DNA from: Macrostomum hystrix
Lineage: Eukaryota > Platyhelminthes > Macrostomidae
NCBI GenBank assembly: GCA_950097015.1
Contig: CATNEN010000001.1
Coordinates: forward strand, 11,988,001-12,052,000
DNA length: 64,000 nt
Direction: 5' to 3'
Below the pieces are notes generated by a model, which made no database searches, was not told the origin of the DNA, and was given only the letters and a program-made list of their open reading frames with translations. Below are positions 20,633 to 32,093 of this stretch, piece after piece. How positions within the stretch are numbered: position 1 is the stretch's first letter; every line of letters begins with the position of its first letter. A program made the translations under genes and the position numbers.

Positions 20633-21655
20633 AATCACAGTCGGCATTGCTTTGCTAGCTGCCCGATCGATGCTCAATGTCGTAGTGGAATTCACTTAGC
20701 CGCTCGATCCACCGACCAAGGATCCCTTGTGCCTCTGTCTGGCGTGGAAGCCATGGAACTGCCTTGTGCTTGGTGCAGGCTGGAATCGCTTGCCGATAAG
20801 ATAAAAGCGGAAGAGTTTCATTTTGTTGGCTGGCGCTAATAATTCTTTTCTGGCAATGTGGATATCGTTTCTCTGAATTCTTCTTAGCTCGGCTAAAGTA
20901 CGCAATCGGCCTCTCAATGCCGTCGGACCGTATCTTTGCAAGACAGGCGCCGATTAGATTGTCGCTAGCATCGACATCTCGGACCAGTCGTACTTTTTAA
21001 TCGTCTGAGAACTCTGGATATGCGAGCACTCACAGCGAGGTCAAATCACAGTTATGACCCACTAGCTAGTTTACCAGCGACTTGAACTGATTCAATTCAC
21101 AAGCAGATTCCAATGCACCAATGGACTGCAAAAGAATTCATCTTGTAAAACAGCAGGGATTTGCCAATACTGCGGGATTAGGTGCATTTGGATTACTGAA
21201 ATAATATGACTGTATTACGTGAACGTCAAAGCTGCAGACTGTGCATTGATTTGAGATCTGATTGAACATTGAGATGAAATCATAGCAGATTGACAACATT
21301 TTCCAGCTTCGTGCGAATCGACTCCTTACAGGGAAGTCTGCCAAAAGGGACTGGAGAACAGTTTACCATATTTAGGGAAGTTAGCCAACTTTGTCGGTTA
21401 ATTTTTTATCTCATTTAAAACTTAGCTTTGTTTTCCTCATTCATGAGAAATTCTCCCTCACCTCAAAAGAGAGGAAAAGCAGAGAGACAAGAAGAGGAGA
21501 AAACACAGGGTCTTTTGTCTCTCTCTCTCTGGACCTATAAAATATCCAATCTAGAAAATAAAGAAAGTGAGCTGCAGCGACAGACTAAATTATTCGAATG
21601 TAATAATGCCAATCCGGAACTGGAAGTACATAGGGATGCTAAATAAATAAAACAG
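20633..21655. repeat. Duplicated segment S1, copy 2, with gypsy RNase H remnant
   Basis: Near-identical to 7409-8430. The minus strand again codes for broken RNase H fragments (IERPIAYFSRAK, ILGRWIERLSE, FHYDIEHRSG). Only this piece of the element is present next to the array; no integrase follows on the left side, unlike copy 1. Contains the second copy of the 72-aa frame (21428-21646). Confidence 0.93.
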
Positions 21656-21785
21656 CTGATGAACACATCTAACAGCTGATGAACACATCTAACAGCTGAT
21701 GAACATATCTAACAGCTGATGAACATATCTAACAGCTGATGAACATATCTAACAGCTGATAAACATTTCTAGCAGCTAATGAACG
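21656..21785 (+). repeat. 20-bp minisatellite, family B, array 3 (about 7 units)
   Basis: Short version of the same unit, directly after the duplicated lead-in. The last units decay (AACATTTCTAGCAGC). Confidence 0.95.
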
Positions 21786-22369
21786 TATCAGTTTGTAAAA
21801 CCTGTCTGACAGATAAAAACTGTCTAGCAGATAAAAACTGTCTAACATGTTACAAAACCTGTCTAACAGATAAAAATCTGTCTAACATGTTACTAAACCG
21901 GTCTAACAGGCTACAATATTTTCCTTAAAATGCTTTGTACTTTCCAGCATTAATTTAGGAGAAACTTATTAAAATTATTTGATGATTTCTGCATCACAGC
22001 TGAGAGCGCTAGTTCTCATGAGTTCTCACTGAGTCATGTTCGCAGCAGGCATTGAACCGCAGCAACTCGTGGCTGTTCGTAATGTTGTTAACTTGAAAAA
22101 CATTTCTCCCACGGGGGAAAAATGTTCTCTGTTGCACTCTCGCTCGAGTCTTAGTCGATTGACCGAACTCGTTAGTCGCTTGATGAGACAAAGTAGTTTG
22201 CGGTTCTCAGCTCGTGGGTCATTTCATCGGCTCGGACTGATTTCGTTACGCCACTGAATGAGTGCTCCTATGAGCTACTTCGGCACTATAAATTTGGATT
22301 AAGTAAATGACTCACTCTAATGTTTTCTGTATCTGAATTGCACTCTGTATAAGTCATATTCTACATTAT
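21786..22369. other. Duplicated segment S3, first spacer, copy 1
   Basis: Unique-looking sequence repeated at 36366-36889. Contains several spaced copies of CTGTCTAACA(G/T)..., a hairpin around 22096-22128 (AACATTT...AAATGTT with a CCC/GGG core) and a TATA-like CACTATAAATTTGG near 22284. No coding frame is supported. Confidence 0.6.
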
Positions 22370-23375
22370 CTATGTCACTGCCTTCATGATATCTATCACT
22401 GTTTTCATGATATCTATCACTGTCTTCATGATATCTATCACTGCCTTCATGATATCTATCACTGTCTTCATGATATCTGTCACTCTTTTCTTCATGATAT
22501 CTGTCACTGCCTTCATGATCTCTGTCACTCTCTTCATGATCTATGTCACTGCCTTCATGATCTCTATCACTATCTTCTTCTGATCTCTGTCACTCTATTC
22601 ATGATCTCTGTCACTCTCTTCATGATCTCTGTCACTCTCTTCATGATCTCTGTCACTCTCTTTAGGATCTCTGTCACTGACTTCTTTTAATCTATGTCAC
22701 TCTCTTCATGATCTATGTCACCTCTTCATTATCTATGTCACTCTCTTCACGATATCTGTCACTCTCTTCATGATCTCTGTCACTCTCTTCATGATCTCTG
22801 TCACTCTCTTCATGATCTCTGTCCCTCTCTTCATGATCTCTGTCACTCTCTTTAGGATCTCTCTCACTATCTTCTTCTGATCTCTGTCACTCTCTTTAGG
22901 ATCTCTCTCACTATCTTCTTCTGATCTCTGTCACTCTATTCATGATCTCTGTCACTCTCTTCATGATCTCTGTCACTCTCTTTAGGATCTCTCTCACTAT
23001 CTTCTTCTGATCTCTGTCACTCTCTTTAGGATCTCTCTCACTATCTTCTTCTGATCTCTGTCACTCTATTCATGATCTCTGTCACTCTCTTCATGATCTC
23101 TGTCACTCTCTTTAGGATCTCTCTCACTATCTTCTTCTGATCTCTGTCACTCTCAAATTGATCTCTGTCACTCCCCACTTGATCTATGTCACTCTCTTCA
23201 TGATCTATGTCACCTCTTCATGATCTATGTCACTCTCTTCATGATCTATGTCACTCTCTTCATGATCTCTGTCACTCTCTTCATGATCTCTGTCACTCTC
23301 TTCATGATCTCTGTCACTCTCTTCATGATCTCTGTCACTCTCTTCATGATATCTGTCACTATATTCATTATCTGT
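22370..23375 (+). repeat. About 21-bp minisatellite, array 1
   Basis: Units of ATCTCTGTCACTCTCTTCATG with many variants. A higher-order block (CTTTAGGATCTCTCTCACTA with CTTCTTCTGATCTCTG) occurs several times between 22850 and 23140. The partner array at 36890-37200 is three times shorter. Confidence 0.95.
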
Positions 23376-24302
23376 CATATCATTCCACATTAGAGTGGGT
23401 TAGCAATCCCTATGCAGCAATCCGCCAAACATTTTTCTTGAGCAAACTTGCTAATTGATGCAACAGAAAAAAATGACTCAAGGAGCATTTCCTTGTACTC
23501 TCCTGGCCTCTACAAACAGCTTTTGTCTGTCTGGAACTACTCAGTAACTTGTCTGATAGTTTGTTCTACTATGACTCTTAACTATGACCGATTGAGCACG
23601 TCATGGATCAGTCAGCACTGAGCGATTTTGCAAGACACGGGCCCAAATTCTTTATCAACGGTAAAACCAAGGACAGGCTGACCATTACAGCAGATTCGAG
23701 ACACAAATTAGCGGTCCAAATTGGTTGAAATTGATTTCTCCACATTCGTTTGTCCCTAGACGACCTGTCTCCCCACTGAGTTGACCAATTGAGTTGAGTC
23801 CTTAATTTGTCTGATAATTCTATTTTGCATAGAAGCAGCAGCAGCAGCAGCAGCAGCAAAAGAAGAAATTTGCATCAGCGGACACTCCCAACCAGGCCTT
23901 CGTGTCTTTCTCTGCTCTCCTTCGTCTCGTTGACTTGCCGATGGCATGAGTCACTCGATACAGATGCTCGAGAGGAGACTTCAAAAAAAAGAAATGCTGT
24001 TAGTTCTGGCTCGAGTGTATTCTTCAACTGATCTCCCAACTGTCAAATCAAGTAGGCACAATGGTACCTCTTTGGCCAGTTCGTTCTAAATCAAACTAAA
24101 TCCCGCTTAGTGCACTGTGTATCATTTCTCAACTGCCAAATTGAATTACTACGAGTATTTATGTAGTTAGGCAAGTCCTGCTTTGGAAGTTTGATAGATA
24201 AGCCTGGATTTCGCGAGGATCAATTCTAAATAAATAACAAAAGGCTGGCCAGAGACGGAGTTAGAAATACGACGCTTAGAAGGATGAGTTTGGGGTGAGA
24301 TG
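23376..24302. repeat. Duplicated segment S3, second spacer, copy 1 (partner 37201-38103)
   Basis: About 0.9 kb. Includes a GCA microsatellite (23835-23857) that is shorter in copy 2. A 41-codon frame (23603-23728, MDQSALSDFARHGPKFF...) is kept open in copy 2 at 37425-37550 with seven differences, all amino-acid changing. No larger gene is seen. Confidence 0.8.
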
Positions 24303-24926
24303 AAACGGGAGAGATTAGACAGGGGAGAGATGAGACAGGGAAGAGATGAGACACGGGAGAGATGGGACACGGGAGAGATGGGACACGGGAGAGATGGGAC
24401 ACGGGAGAGATGGGACACGGGAGAGATGGGACACGGGAGAGATGGGACACGGGAGAGATGGGACACGGGAGAGATGGGACACGGGAGAGATGAGACACGG
24501 GAGAGATGGGACACGGGAGAGATGGGACACGGGAGAGATGGGACACGGGAGAGATGGGACACGGGAGAGATGGGACACGGGAGAGATGGGACACGGGAGA
24601 GATGGGACACGGGAGAGATGGGACACGGGAGAGATGGGACACGGGAGAGATGGGACACGGGAGAGATGGGACACAGGAGGGATGGGACACGGGAGAGATG
24701 GGACACGGGAGAGATGGGACACGGGAGAGATGAGACACGGGAGAGATGGGACACGGGAGAGATGGGACACGGGAGAGATGGGACACGGGAGAGATGGGAC
24801 ACGGGAGAGATGGGACACGGGAGAGATGGGACACGGGAGAGATGGGACACGGGAGAGATGGGACACGGGAGAGATGGGACACGGGAGAGATGGGACACGG
24901 GAGAGATGGGACACAGGAGGGATGAG
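24303..24926 (+). repeat. 16-bp minisatellite, array 1 (about 39 units)
   Basis: Units of GGGAGAGATGGGACAC, very homogeneous (rare GATGAGACAC and AGGAGGGATG variants). All frames are open because the unit has no stops; none is a gene. Confidence 0.97.
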
Positions 24927-25454
24927 ACAGGGTGGAGTAGATGTTTGAGGAGTCGAGCATTAGGGGTGCATTTTTGTGAGTTTGGAGGGCCGCATCTTGC
25001 CCGCGGGCCGGAGGTTGCCGACTCCTGGTCAAGGAGAATCTTTGATTAATAGATTTCTAGGATGGTAGAATAAGTTAGACTATACGTAAGTTCTTTCTTA
25101 AAATCGATCTTATGCTAGAGTGTAACTGGAGAACAATTTTATCTAGGGTGAGCAATTGTCAAGATGTTGTTTGTAGTTTGTCTGCAGGCAGGCTAAACTT
25201 TAGCGGCTATGGATTACTGGCAGTGTGTTATTTAGGAATCGATGGAGATGAAAATGCAAATGCTCAGAATTCGGCAAAAATAATATTGAATTTCTGTCTG
25301 AGAATTTTCGTGTGTATCATTTAAAGAATGCTTGACTAATCACGTGTAACCAAGGCGCATGATTTCTCCCAAAGAATAAAGTTCAAAGATTTTTTGGAAT
25401 ATTTTTGACGATAATTTTGCCAAGATAGAGGCGAGAATTACAGAATAGGCTAAT
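24927..25454. repeat. Duplicated segment S3, third spacer, copy 1 (partner 38529-39054)
   Basis: Nearly identical in the two copies: I count about two substitutions in the first 400 bases. A 70-codon frame (25112-25324, MLECNWRTILSRVSNC...) differs by one residue from 38714-38926. With so little divergence that conservation is not evidence of coding, and I do not recognise the peptide. Confidence 0.85.
24986..25026 (-). mobile_element. hAT-like element terminus
   Basis: On the minus strand the sequence reads CAGGAGTCGGCAACC, then CCGGCCCGCGGGC. This is the widely seen end of non-autonomous hAT elements (CAGGGGTCGGCAA...GGCCCGCGGGCC). A possible opposite end, GAGGAGTCGAGCA, is at about 24948-24960. 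No 8-bp target duplication was established. Confidence 0.45.
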
Positions 25455-26500
25455 AAGAGATAAGAGAGATAATAGATTGAGAGAGAGAGATTAGAGATGT
25501 GAGAGAGGAGAGATGTGAGAGAGGATAGACAAGAGATTTGAGAGATAAGAGATAGAGAGAGGAGAGATAAGAGATGTGAGAGAAAAGAGATAAGAGATGT
25601 GAGAGAGGAGAGATAAGAGATGTGAGAGAGGAGATATAAGAGATGTGAGAGAAAAGAGATAAGAGATGTGAGAGAAAAGAGATAAGATATTGAGAGAGGA
25701 GAGATAAGAGATGTGAGAGAGGAGAGATAAGATGTGAGAGAGGAGAGATAAGAGATGTGAGAGAAATAAATGTGAGAGAGGAGAGAGAAGACATGTGAGA
25801 GAGGATAGACAAGAGATTTGAGAGAGGAGAGATAATATATGGGAGAGAGGAGAGATAAGAGATTGAGAGAGGAGAGATAAGAGATGTGAGAGAAAAGAGA
25901 TAAGAGATGTGAGAGAGGAGAGATAAGAGATTGAGAGAGGAGAGATAAGAGATTGAGAGAGGAGAGATAAGATATGTTAGAGAGGAGAGATAAGAGATGT
26001 GAGAATGGAGAGATAAGATATGTGAGAGAGGAGAGATAAGAGATGGGAGAGAGGAGAGGTAAGAGATGTGAGAGAGGAGAGATAAGAGATGTGAGAGAAA
26101 AGAGATAAGAGATGTGAGAGAGGATAGATAAGAGATGTGAGAGAGAAGAGATAAGAGATGTGAGAGAGGAGAGATAAGAGATGTGAGAGAGAAGAGATAA
26201 GAGATGTGAGAGAAAAGAGATAAGAGATGTGAGAGAGGATAGATAAGAGATTGAGAGAGGAGAGATAAGAGATTGAGAGAGGAGAGATAAGATATGTTAG
26301 AGAGGAGAGATAAGAGATGTGAGAATGGAGAGATAAGATATGTGAGAGAGGAGAGATAAGAGATTGAGAGAGGAGAGATAAGAGATGTGAGAGAGGAGAG
26401 ATAAGAGATGTGAGAGAAAAGAGATAAGAGATGTGAGAGAGAAGATAGGATAAGTGATAGAGGAGATTGGAAAAGAGAGGGTAGAGGAGAGATTAGAGAG
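25455..26500 (+). repeat. Purine-rich 17-22 bp minisatellite, array 1
   Basis: Units built from GAGAGAGGAGAGATAAGAGA with TGT or T inserts. It is strictly purine-rich on the plus strand for about 1 kb, so it could adopt triplex-type structures. The minus-strand frame across it (SLTSLISPLSHLLSL) is a repeat artefact. Confidence 0.95.
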
Positions 26501-26955
26501 GGTTTTGAAAGGCTAACAAACTGCAAAAGCAATTGGAAACCACAGGAAAAATTTCGTTTCTCAGTTCGATACCCATTGGAGACAAAGGACACAGAACGCA
26601 AGCAAGCAAAGTCACTTCTATTACTCCTTCAATCAATATTATTCAGCCGAAAAATACTAGGAAACCATAAGCTAGCTTGCGAAACATTGCGAACTGCGAG
26701 ACCGAAAATTCCGTATCAGAATAGATTATGTAGCAAGGAAGTTGAAAACGAGGTCCACTTACTATTTAAGTGCAGTTGGAATGTGTATAGCGCCGCAAGT
26801 TCGAATTAAACAAAAGAACATTTCTAGGAAAACTCCAAATTTCGCATCCTTAACAGCAGAAGAGAAACCTAACTGCATAATGGCACAATAAGATAGGGAA
26901 ACCACTGAAGCTTTAGCAAAGTACATCATAGAAATGTGTTTTTACTGCTCTTATT
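26501..26955. other. Spacer with a possible retroelement zinc-motif remnant
   Basis: The plus-strand frame 26576-26809 includes IPYQNRLCSKEVENEVHLLF then KCSWN. Its Cys pattern and the EN/DE-hHLLF-C order resemble the C-terminal motif of non-LTR ORF2 proteins (compare EDVAHVFLHC at 12440). It is too short for a firm call. Confidence 0.3.
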
Positions 26956-29900
26956 TTGAATAACACCGCTTGTGAAAACACCGCTTGCGGAAACACCGCT
27001 TGTGAAAACACCGCTTGCGGAAACACCGCTTGTGAAAACACCGCTTGTGAAAACACCGCTTGTGAAAACACCGCTTGTGAAAACACCGCTTGTGAAAACA
27101 CCGCTTGCGGAAACACCGCTTGTGAAAACACCGCTTGTGGAAACACCGCTTGTGAAAACACCGCTTGTGGAAACACCGCTTGTGAAAACACCGCTTGTGA
27201 AAACACCGCTTGTGGAAACACCGCTTGTGAAAACACCGCTTGTGAAAACACCGCTTGTGAAAACACCGCTTGTGAAAACACCGCTTGTGAAAACACCGCT
27301 TGTGAAAACACCGCTTGTGAAAACACCGCTTGTGAAAACACCGCTTGTGAAAACACCGCTTGTGAAAACACCGCTTGTGAAAACACCGCTTGCGGAAACA
27401 CCGCTTGTGAAAACACCGCTTTTGAAAACACCGCTTGTGAAAACACCGCTTGTGAAAACACCGCTTGCGGAAACACCGCTTGTGAAAACACCGCTTGTGA
27501 AAACACCGCTTGTGAAAACACCGCTTGTGAAAACACCGCTTGTGAAAACACCGCTTGTGAAAACAACGCTTGCGGAAACACCGCTTGCGGAAACACCGCT
27601 TGTGAAAACACCGCTTGTGAAAACACCGCTTGCGGAAACACCGCTTGTGAAAACACCGCTTGTGGAAACACCGCTTGTGAAAACACCGCTTGTGGAAACA
27701 CCGCTTGTGAAAACACCGCTTGTGAAAACACCGCTTGTGAAAACGCCGCTTGTGAAAACACCGCTTGTGAAAACACCGCTTGTGAAAACACCGCTTGTGA
27801 AAACACCGCTTGTGAAAACACCGCTTGTGAAAACACCGCTTGTGAAAACACCGCTTGTGAAAACACCGCTTGTGAAAACACCGCTTGCGGAAACACCGCT
27901 TGTGAAAACACCGCTTGTGGAAACACCGCTTGTGAAAACACCGCTTGTGGAAACACCGCTTGTGAAAACACCGCTTGTGAAAACACCGCTTGTGGAAACA
28001 CCGCTTGTGAAAACACCGCTTGTGAAAACACCGCTTGTGAAAACACCGCTTGTGAAAACACCGCTTGTGAAAACACCGCTTGTGAAAACACCGCTTGTGA
28101 AAACACCGCTTGTGAAAACACCGCTTGTGAAAACACCGCTTGTGAAAACACCGCTTGTGAAAACACCGCTTGCGGAAACACCGCTTGTGAAAACACCGCT
28201 TTTGAAAACACCGCTTGTGAAAACACCGCTTGTGAAAACACCGCTTGCGGAAACACCGCTTGTGAAAACACCGCTTGTGAAAACACCGCTTGTGAAAACA
28301 CCGCTTGTGAAAACACCGCTTGTGAAAACACCGCTTGTGAAAACAACGCTTGCGGAAACACCGCTTGCGGAAACACCGCTTGTGAAAACACCGCTTGTGA
28401 AAACACCGCTTGCGGAAACACCGCTTGTGAAAACACCGCTTGTGGAAACACCGCTTGTGAAAACACCGCTTGTGGAAACACCGCTTGTGAAAACACCGCT
28501 TGTGAAAACACCGCTTGTGAAAACGCCGCTTGTGAAAACACCGCTTGTGAAAACACCGCTTGTGAAAACACCGCTTGCGGAAACACCGCTTGTGAAAACA
28601 CCGCTTTTGAAAACACCGCTTGTGAAAACACCGCTTGTGAAAACACCGCTTGTGAAAACACCGCTTGTGAAAACACCGCTTGTGAAAACACCGCTTGTGA
28701 AAACACCGCTTGTGGAAACACCGCTTGTGAAAACACCGCTTGTGAAAACACCGCTTGTGAAAACACCGCTTGTGGAAACACCGCTTGTGAAAACACCGCT
28801 TGTGAAAACACCGCTTGTGAAAACACCGCTTGCGGAAACACCGCTTGTGAAAACACCGCTTTTGAAAACACCGCTTGTGAAAACACCGCTTGTGAAAACA
28901 CCGCTTGCGGAAACACCGCTTGTGAAAACACCGCTTGTGAAAACACCGCTTGTGAAAACACCGCTTGTGAAAACACCGCTTGTGAAAACACCGCTTGTGA
29001 AAACAACGCTTGCGGAAACACCGCTTGCGGAAACACCGCTTGTGAAAACACCGCTTGCGGAAACACCGCTTGCGGAAACACCGCTTGCGGAAACACCGCT
29101 TGCGGAAACACCGCTTGCGGAAACACCGCTTGCGGAAACACCGCTTGTGAAAACACCGCTTGTGAAAACACCGCTTGCGGAAACACCGCTTGCGGAAACA
29201 CCGCTTGCGGAAACACCGCTTGTGAAAACACCGCTTGTGGAAACACCGCTTGTGAAAACACCGCTTGTGAAAACACCGCTTGTGAAAACACCGCTTGTGA
29301 AAACACCGCTTGTGAAAACACCGCTTGTGAAAACACCGCTTGCGGAAACACCGCTTGTGAAAACACCGCTTTTGAAAACACCGCTTGTGAAAACACCGCT
29401 TGTGAAAACACCGCTTGTGAAAACACCGCTTGTGAAAACACCGCTTGTGAAAACCGCTTGTGAAAACACCGCTCGTGGAAACACCGCTTGTGAAAACACC
29501 GCTTGTGAAAACACCGCCTGTGAAAACACCGCTTGTGGAAACACCGCTTGTGAAAACACCGCTTGTGAAAACACCGCTTGTGAAAACACCGCTTGCGGAA
29601 ACACCGCTTGTGAAAACACCGCTTTTGAAAACACCGCTTGTGAAAACACCGCTTGTGAAAACACCGCTTGCGGAAACACCGCTTGTGAAAACACCGCTTG
29701 TGAAAACACCGCTTGTGAAAACACCGCTTGTGAAAACACCGCTTGTGAAAACACCGCTTGTGAAAACAACGCTTGCGGAAACACCGCTTGCGGAAACACC
29801 GCTTGTGAAAACACCGCTTGCGGAAACACCGCTTGCGGAAACACCGCTTGCGGAAACACCGCTTGCGGAAACACCGCTTGCGGAAACACCGCTTGCGGAA

Positions 29901-30095
29901 ACACCGCTTGTGAAAACACCGCTTGTGAAAACACCGCTTGCGGAAACACCGCTTGCGGAAACACCGCTTGCGGAAACACCGCTTGCGGAAACACCGCTTG
30001 CGGAAACACCGCTTGCGGAAACACCGCTTGCGGAAACACCGCTTGTGAAAACACCGCTTTTGAAAACACCGCTTGCGCAAACACCGCTTGTGAAA
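26956..30095 (+). repeat. 15-bp minisatellite (about 209 units) with higher-order structure
   Basis: Units of ACCGCTTGTGAAAAC with CTTGCGG, CTTGTGG and CTTTTGA variants. The variant order recurs as long blocks: a CTTTTGA unit sits at 27418, 28198 and 28858, and an AACAACG unit at about 27563, 28343 and 29003 (steps of 780 and 660 bases). A single 13-bp unit at about 29447-29459 (AC missing) shifts the phase. Since 15 is divisible by three and most frames lack stops, open frames of over 1000 codons arise on both strands; these are not genes. Confidence 0.97.
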
Positions 30096-31384
30096 ACACC
30101 GCCGTGTTCAAATACATACTTTGGGCGGTGTAGAGCGGATCTGCATTAGCATGGCGGCGTACATTGAGCAGAACGGGAGAACGGACCCATAGGATACTCA
30201 CGGACTAATCAAGTAGTCTACTATCTACTTGTAGTCCTTGAGGATACTAAGCAGAGGTGATGAGAGGTGATTGATGAGGCGCACACCGGGTTAGGTGAGA
30301 GAGCAGCAGAACTCACATTGCGTGCTCATTTGGTACATGCCTATATATTAGTCGCCTCTTTTGCGGGTTAATCATGTTTTCCGTTTCACCTTCATATTGC
30401 TTAATAGTTATTATATACCTGTTCTAACCTGTCCACGTAACTGTTCAGTTTTAGCCATGCGCCTTAATTATTGTATTCCGTTTTGCTAATTATGTTTTTC
30501 TCGCTGATTTCTTTCAAAAGCCCCGGTAGGGAGGTCAGTTGATGCAGTGCGATTTCAAAGCTGATTATTTCTTAGAAACACTCGCGAAATAATATTTGTT
30601 ATAAGTGATGAATTCAGTTTATTTGTTGTACGATAGCAGAGGAAAGATACAGTTTTAGATTGGTGTAATACGCAAGCATAAATGAGAAGGTTCGCATTGA
30701 TTTCTGAGAAAACTGTTAAACATGGATCATTGCCTAAGAGCGGACTGGAATACATAGAAATGAGAATATGGCCAAAGAAAACGCTACCAGATTGACTACT
30801 AGATAATTATACTAAATGCTACCAGAATAACTATACTTAGACACTCAGATACACGCTACTAGTCTGAATTAGTTTGAAAAAATATATTGAAAAACGCATG
30901 CTTTGAGTTATTTTATCTGTAGTTTCTGCTGAAAGTAGTATGTTAAGCTTCTGTTGGCCAGTGTTGTCCAAGGTGACTTGCATTCTGCCTATTCGGAACG
31001 ATTCCAGTCCATTGTGTTTCATCCAGACCTGCGCAAGTGAAAAACAATTGGTTTTATTTAATCAATTAAAAACATAAATTACGTGTTTTAGAGATCGGTG
31101 ACTTGACATTGCCTTCTACCTCACTGCGGCCAGACTGTTTGTCTCTTGCCTATGGACTGAACTTAACAGCTGTACGGAGTCGCCACTGACTGTACGTTCA
31201 GCACAACTGGGTTAGCTTAATTTTCCATCTATTTTCATCGTAAGTATCTAATAAAATGACTAGCTGGAATTTAGTCTTTTCCACACATAAGAAGGTCCGT
31301 ATCAGTGACAAAAATACGTCAATATGGGACAAACAATTAATAATTAAAATGTGGCGTCATGCCTGCTCTCACCGAAAGCTGTAG

Positions 31385-31705
31385 TTAGCAAACACGGCTT
31401 AACTTTTCCTTCAGTTTTTGTATCTCTGAATCTCTGTTTTGTATATCTTTGTATTCGGGATTACGGTGGGCACCTTCAAGGAATGAATAATAATCAGAGC
31501 AATAATTTCGATAAGTGTCACGGAAAATTACGATCGTTTCTATACCACTGTTTACTGTTTCATTCAGATTTTTTAACTGCTCTGATCCAAAATCTGGTAC
31601 AGTAATACTATCTTCATCCCAAGCAGCTTGTGATTCAGTCGGGAAAGTCAGCGTGATCAGCAGCAGAAACAGTGGCATAATCGTTGATGCTGTTGTCGGC
31701 TTCAT
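31385..31705 (-). CDS. Small secreted protein, copy 2 (106 aa)
   Basis: Paralogue of the protein at 16787-17110. The first 28 residues (signal peptide MKPTTASTIM... to TESQAA) differ at one position only. The mature segment begins WDEDSITVPDFG and shares with copy 1 only a SEQ.K.L island, Cys69, and the ending SEI.KLKEKLSRVC with the second cysteine as the last residue (Cys106). The Cys-Cys distance is 36 residues against 27 in copy 1. The non-coding flanks on both sides remain close to copy 1, up to about 10-15 bases outside the stop codon. The frame is intact and starts with the same ATG context. The protein is presumably exported; its role is unknown. Confidence 0.7.
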   Translation of the reverse strand: MKPTTASTIMPLFLLLITLTFPTESQAAWDEDSITVPDFGSEQLKNLNETVNSGIETIVIFRDTYRNYCSDYYSFLEGAHRNPEYKDIQNRDSEIQKLKEKLSRVC

Positions 31706-31795
31706 ATTTCGATTGATGATGTCCTTCGATTGACTTGCTGAGTGAAACCTGAGCTAAGAATGTTTTGCGTGGGTATCAAAAAACAGCCATCTCGG

Positions 31796-31803
31796 CTTAT
31801 AAG
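31796..31803 (-). promoter_or_regulatory. TATA box of secreted-protein gene copy 2
   Basis: CTTATAAG is in the same place relative to the ATG as in copy 1, inside a conserved block. Confidence 0.65.
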
Positions 31804-32093
31804 CGAGGGGCATTCCCTGTACAGTCGTGAAAGTTGGTGAAATCGGGCAGTTTTGGCCACAGAAGTTGAGCTGATGAGCTTTCACGCAGTAGACTTCAGC
31901 ATGTCTATGTCTGAAACCTAGAGTTTTAGCAGTTCTGCTTCTCCGAGTCGCTTAATTGTGAGAGAACTTTAGCGAACTCACAGCCCAGCAAATCGCCCTA
32001 CGGCAATAACGATGGAAGTGTAGAGAAAAAAGTCTACATTTCCGATCAAGTGGTTTTCTGACTTCTGTCTGATAATTGGGGTTTTATTTTAAT

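Larger units (their letters stand above)
30085..31960. repeat. Duplicated segment S2, copy 2
   Basis: Matches 14440-17345 without the Tc1-like insertion. Contains the empty TA target at 30593-30594. It also has a short extra piece at about 30197-30250 with a small inverted repeat (AGTAGTCTAC). Confidence 0.93.

Noticed and set aside
18775-20658. 627-codon PSSYLSFIPAHIF frame
   Set aside because: Read-through of the stop-free 23-bp family A unit; the other frames look alike.
24167-25049. Overlapping frames rich in PCPISPVSHLSRV or GRDGTRERWDTGEM
   Set aside because: Products of the 16-bp array; present on both strands at once.
26913-30201. Open frames of about 830 to 1090 codons on both strands over the 15-bp array (repeating TACEN, KTPLV, AVFSQ, RCFHK patterns)
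   Set aside because: The unit is 15 bp without stops, so five of the six frames stay open. No start context, domain or codon signal separates one from another.
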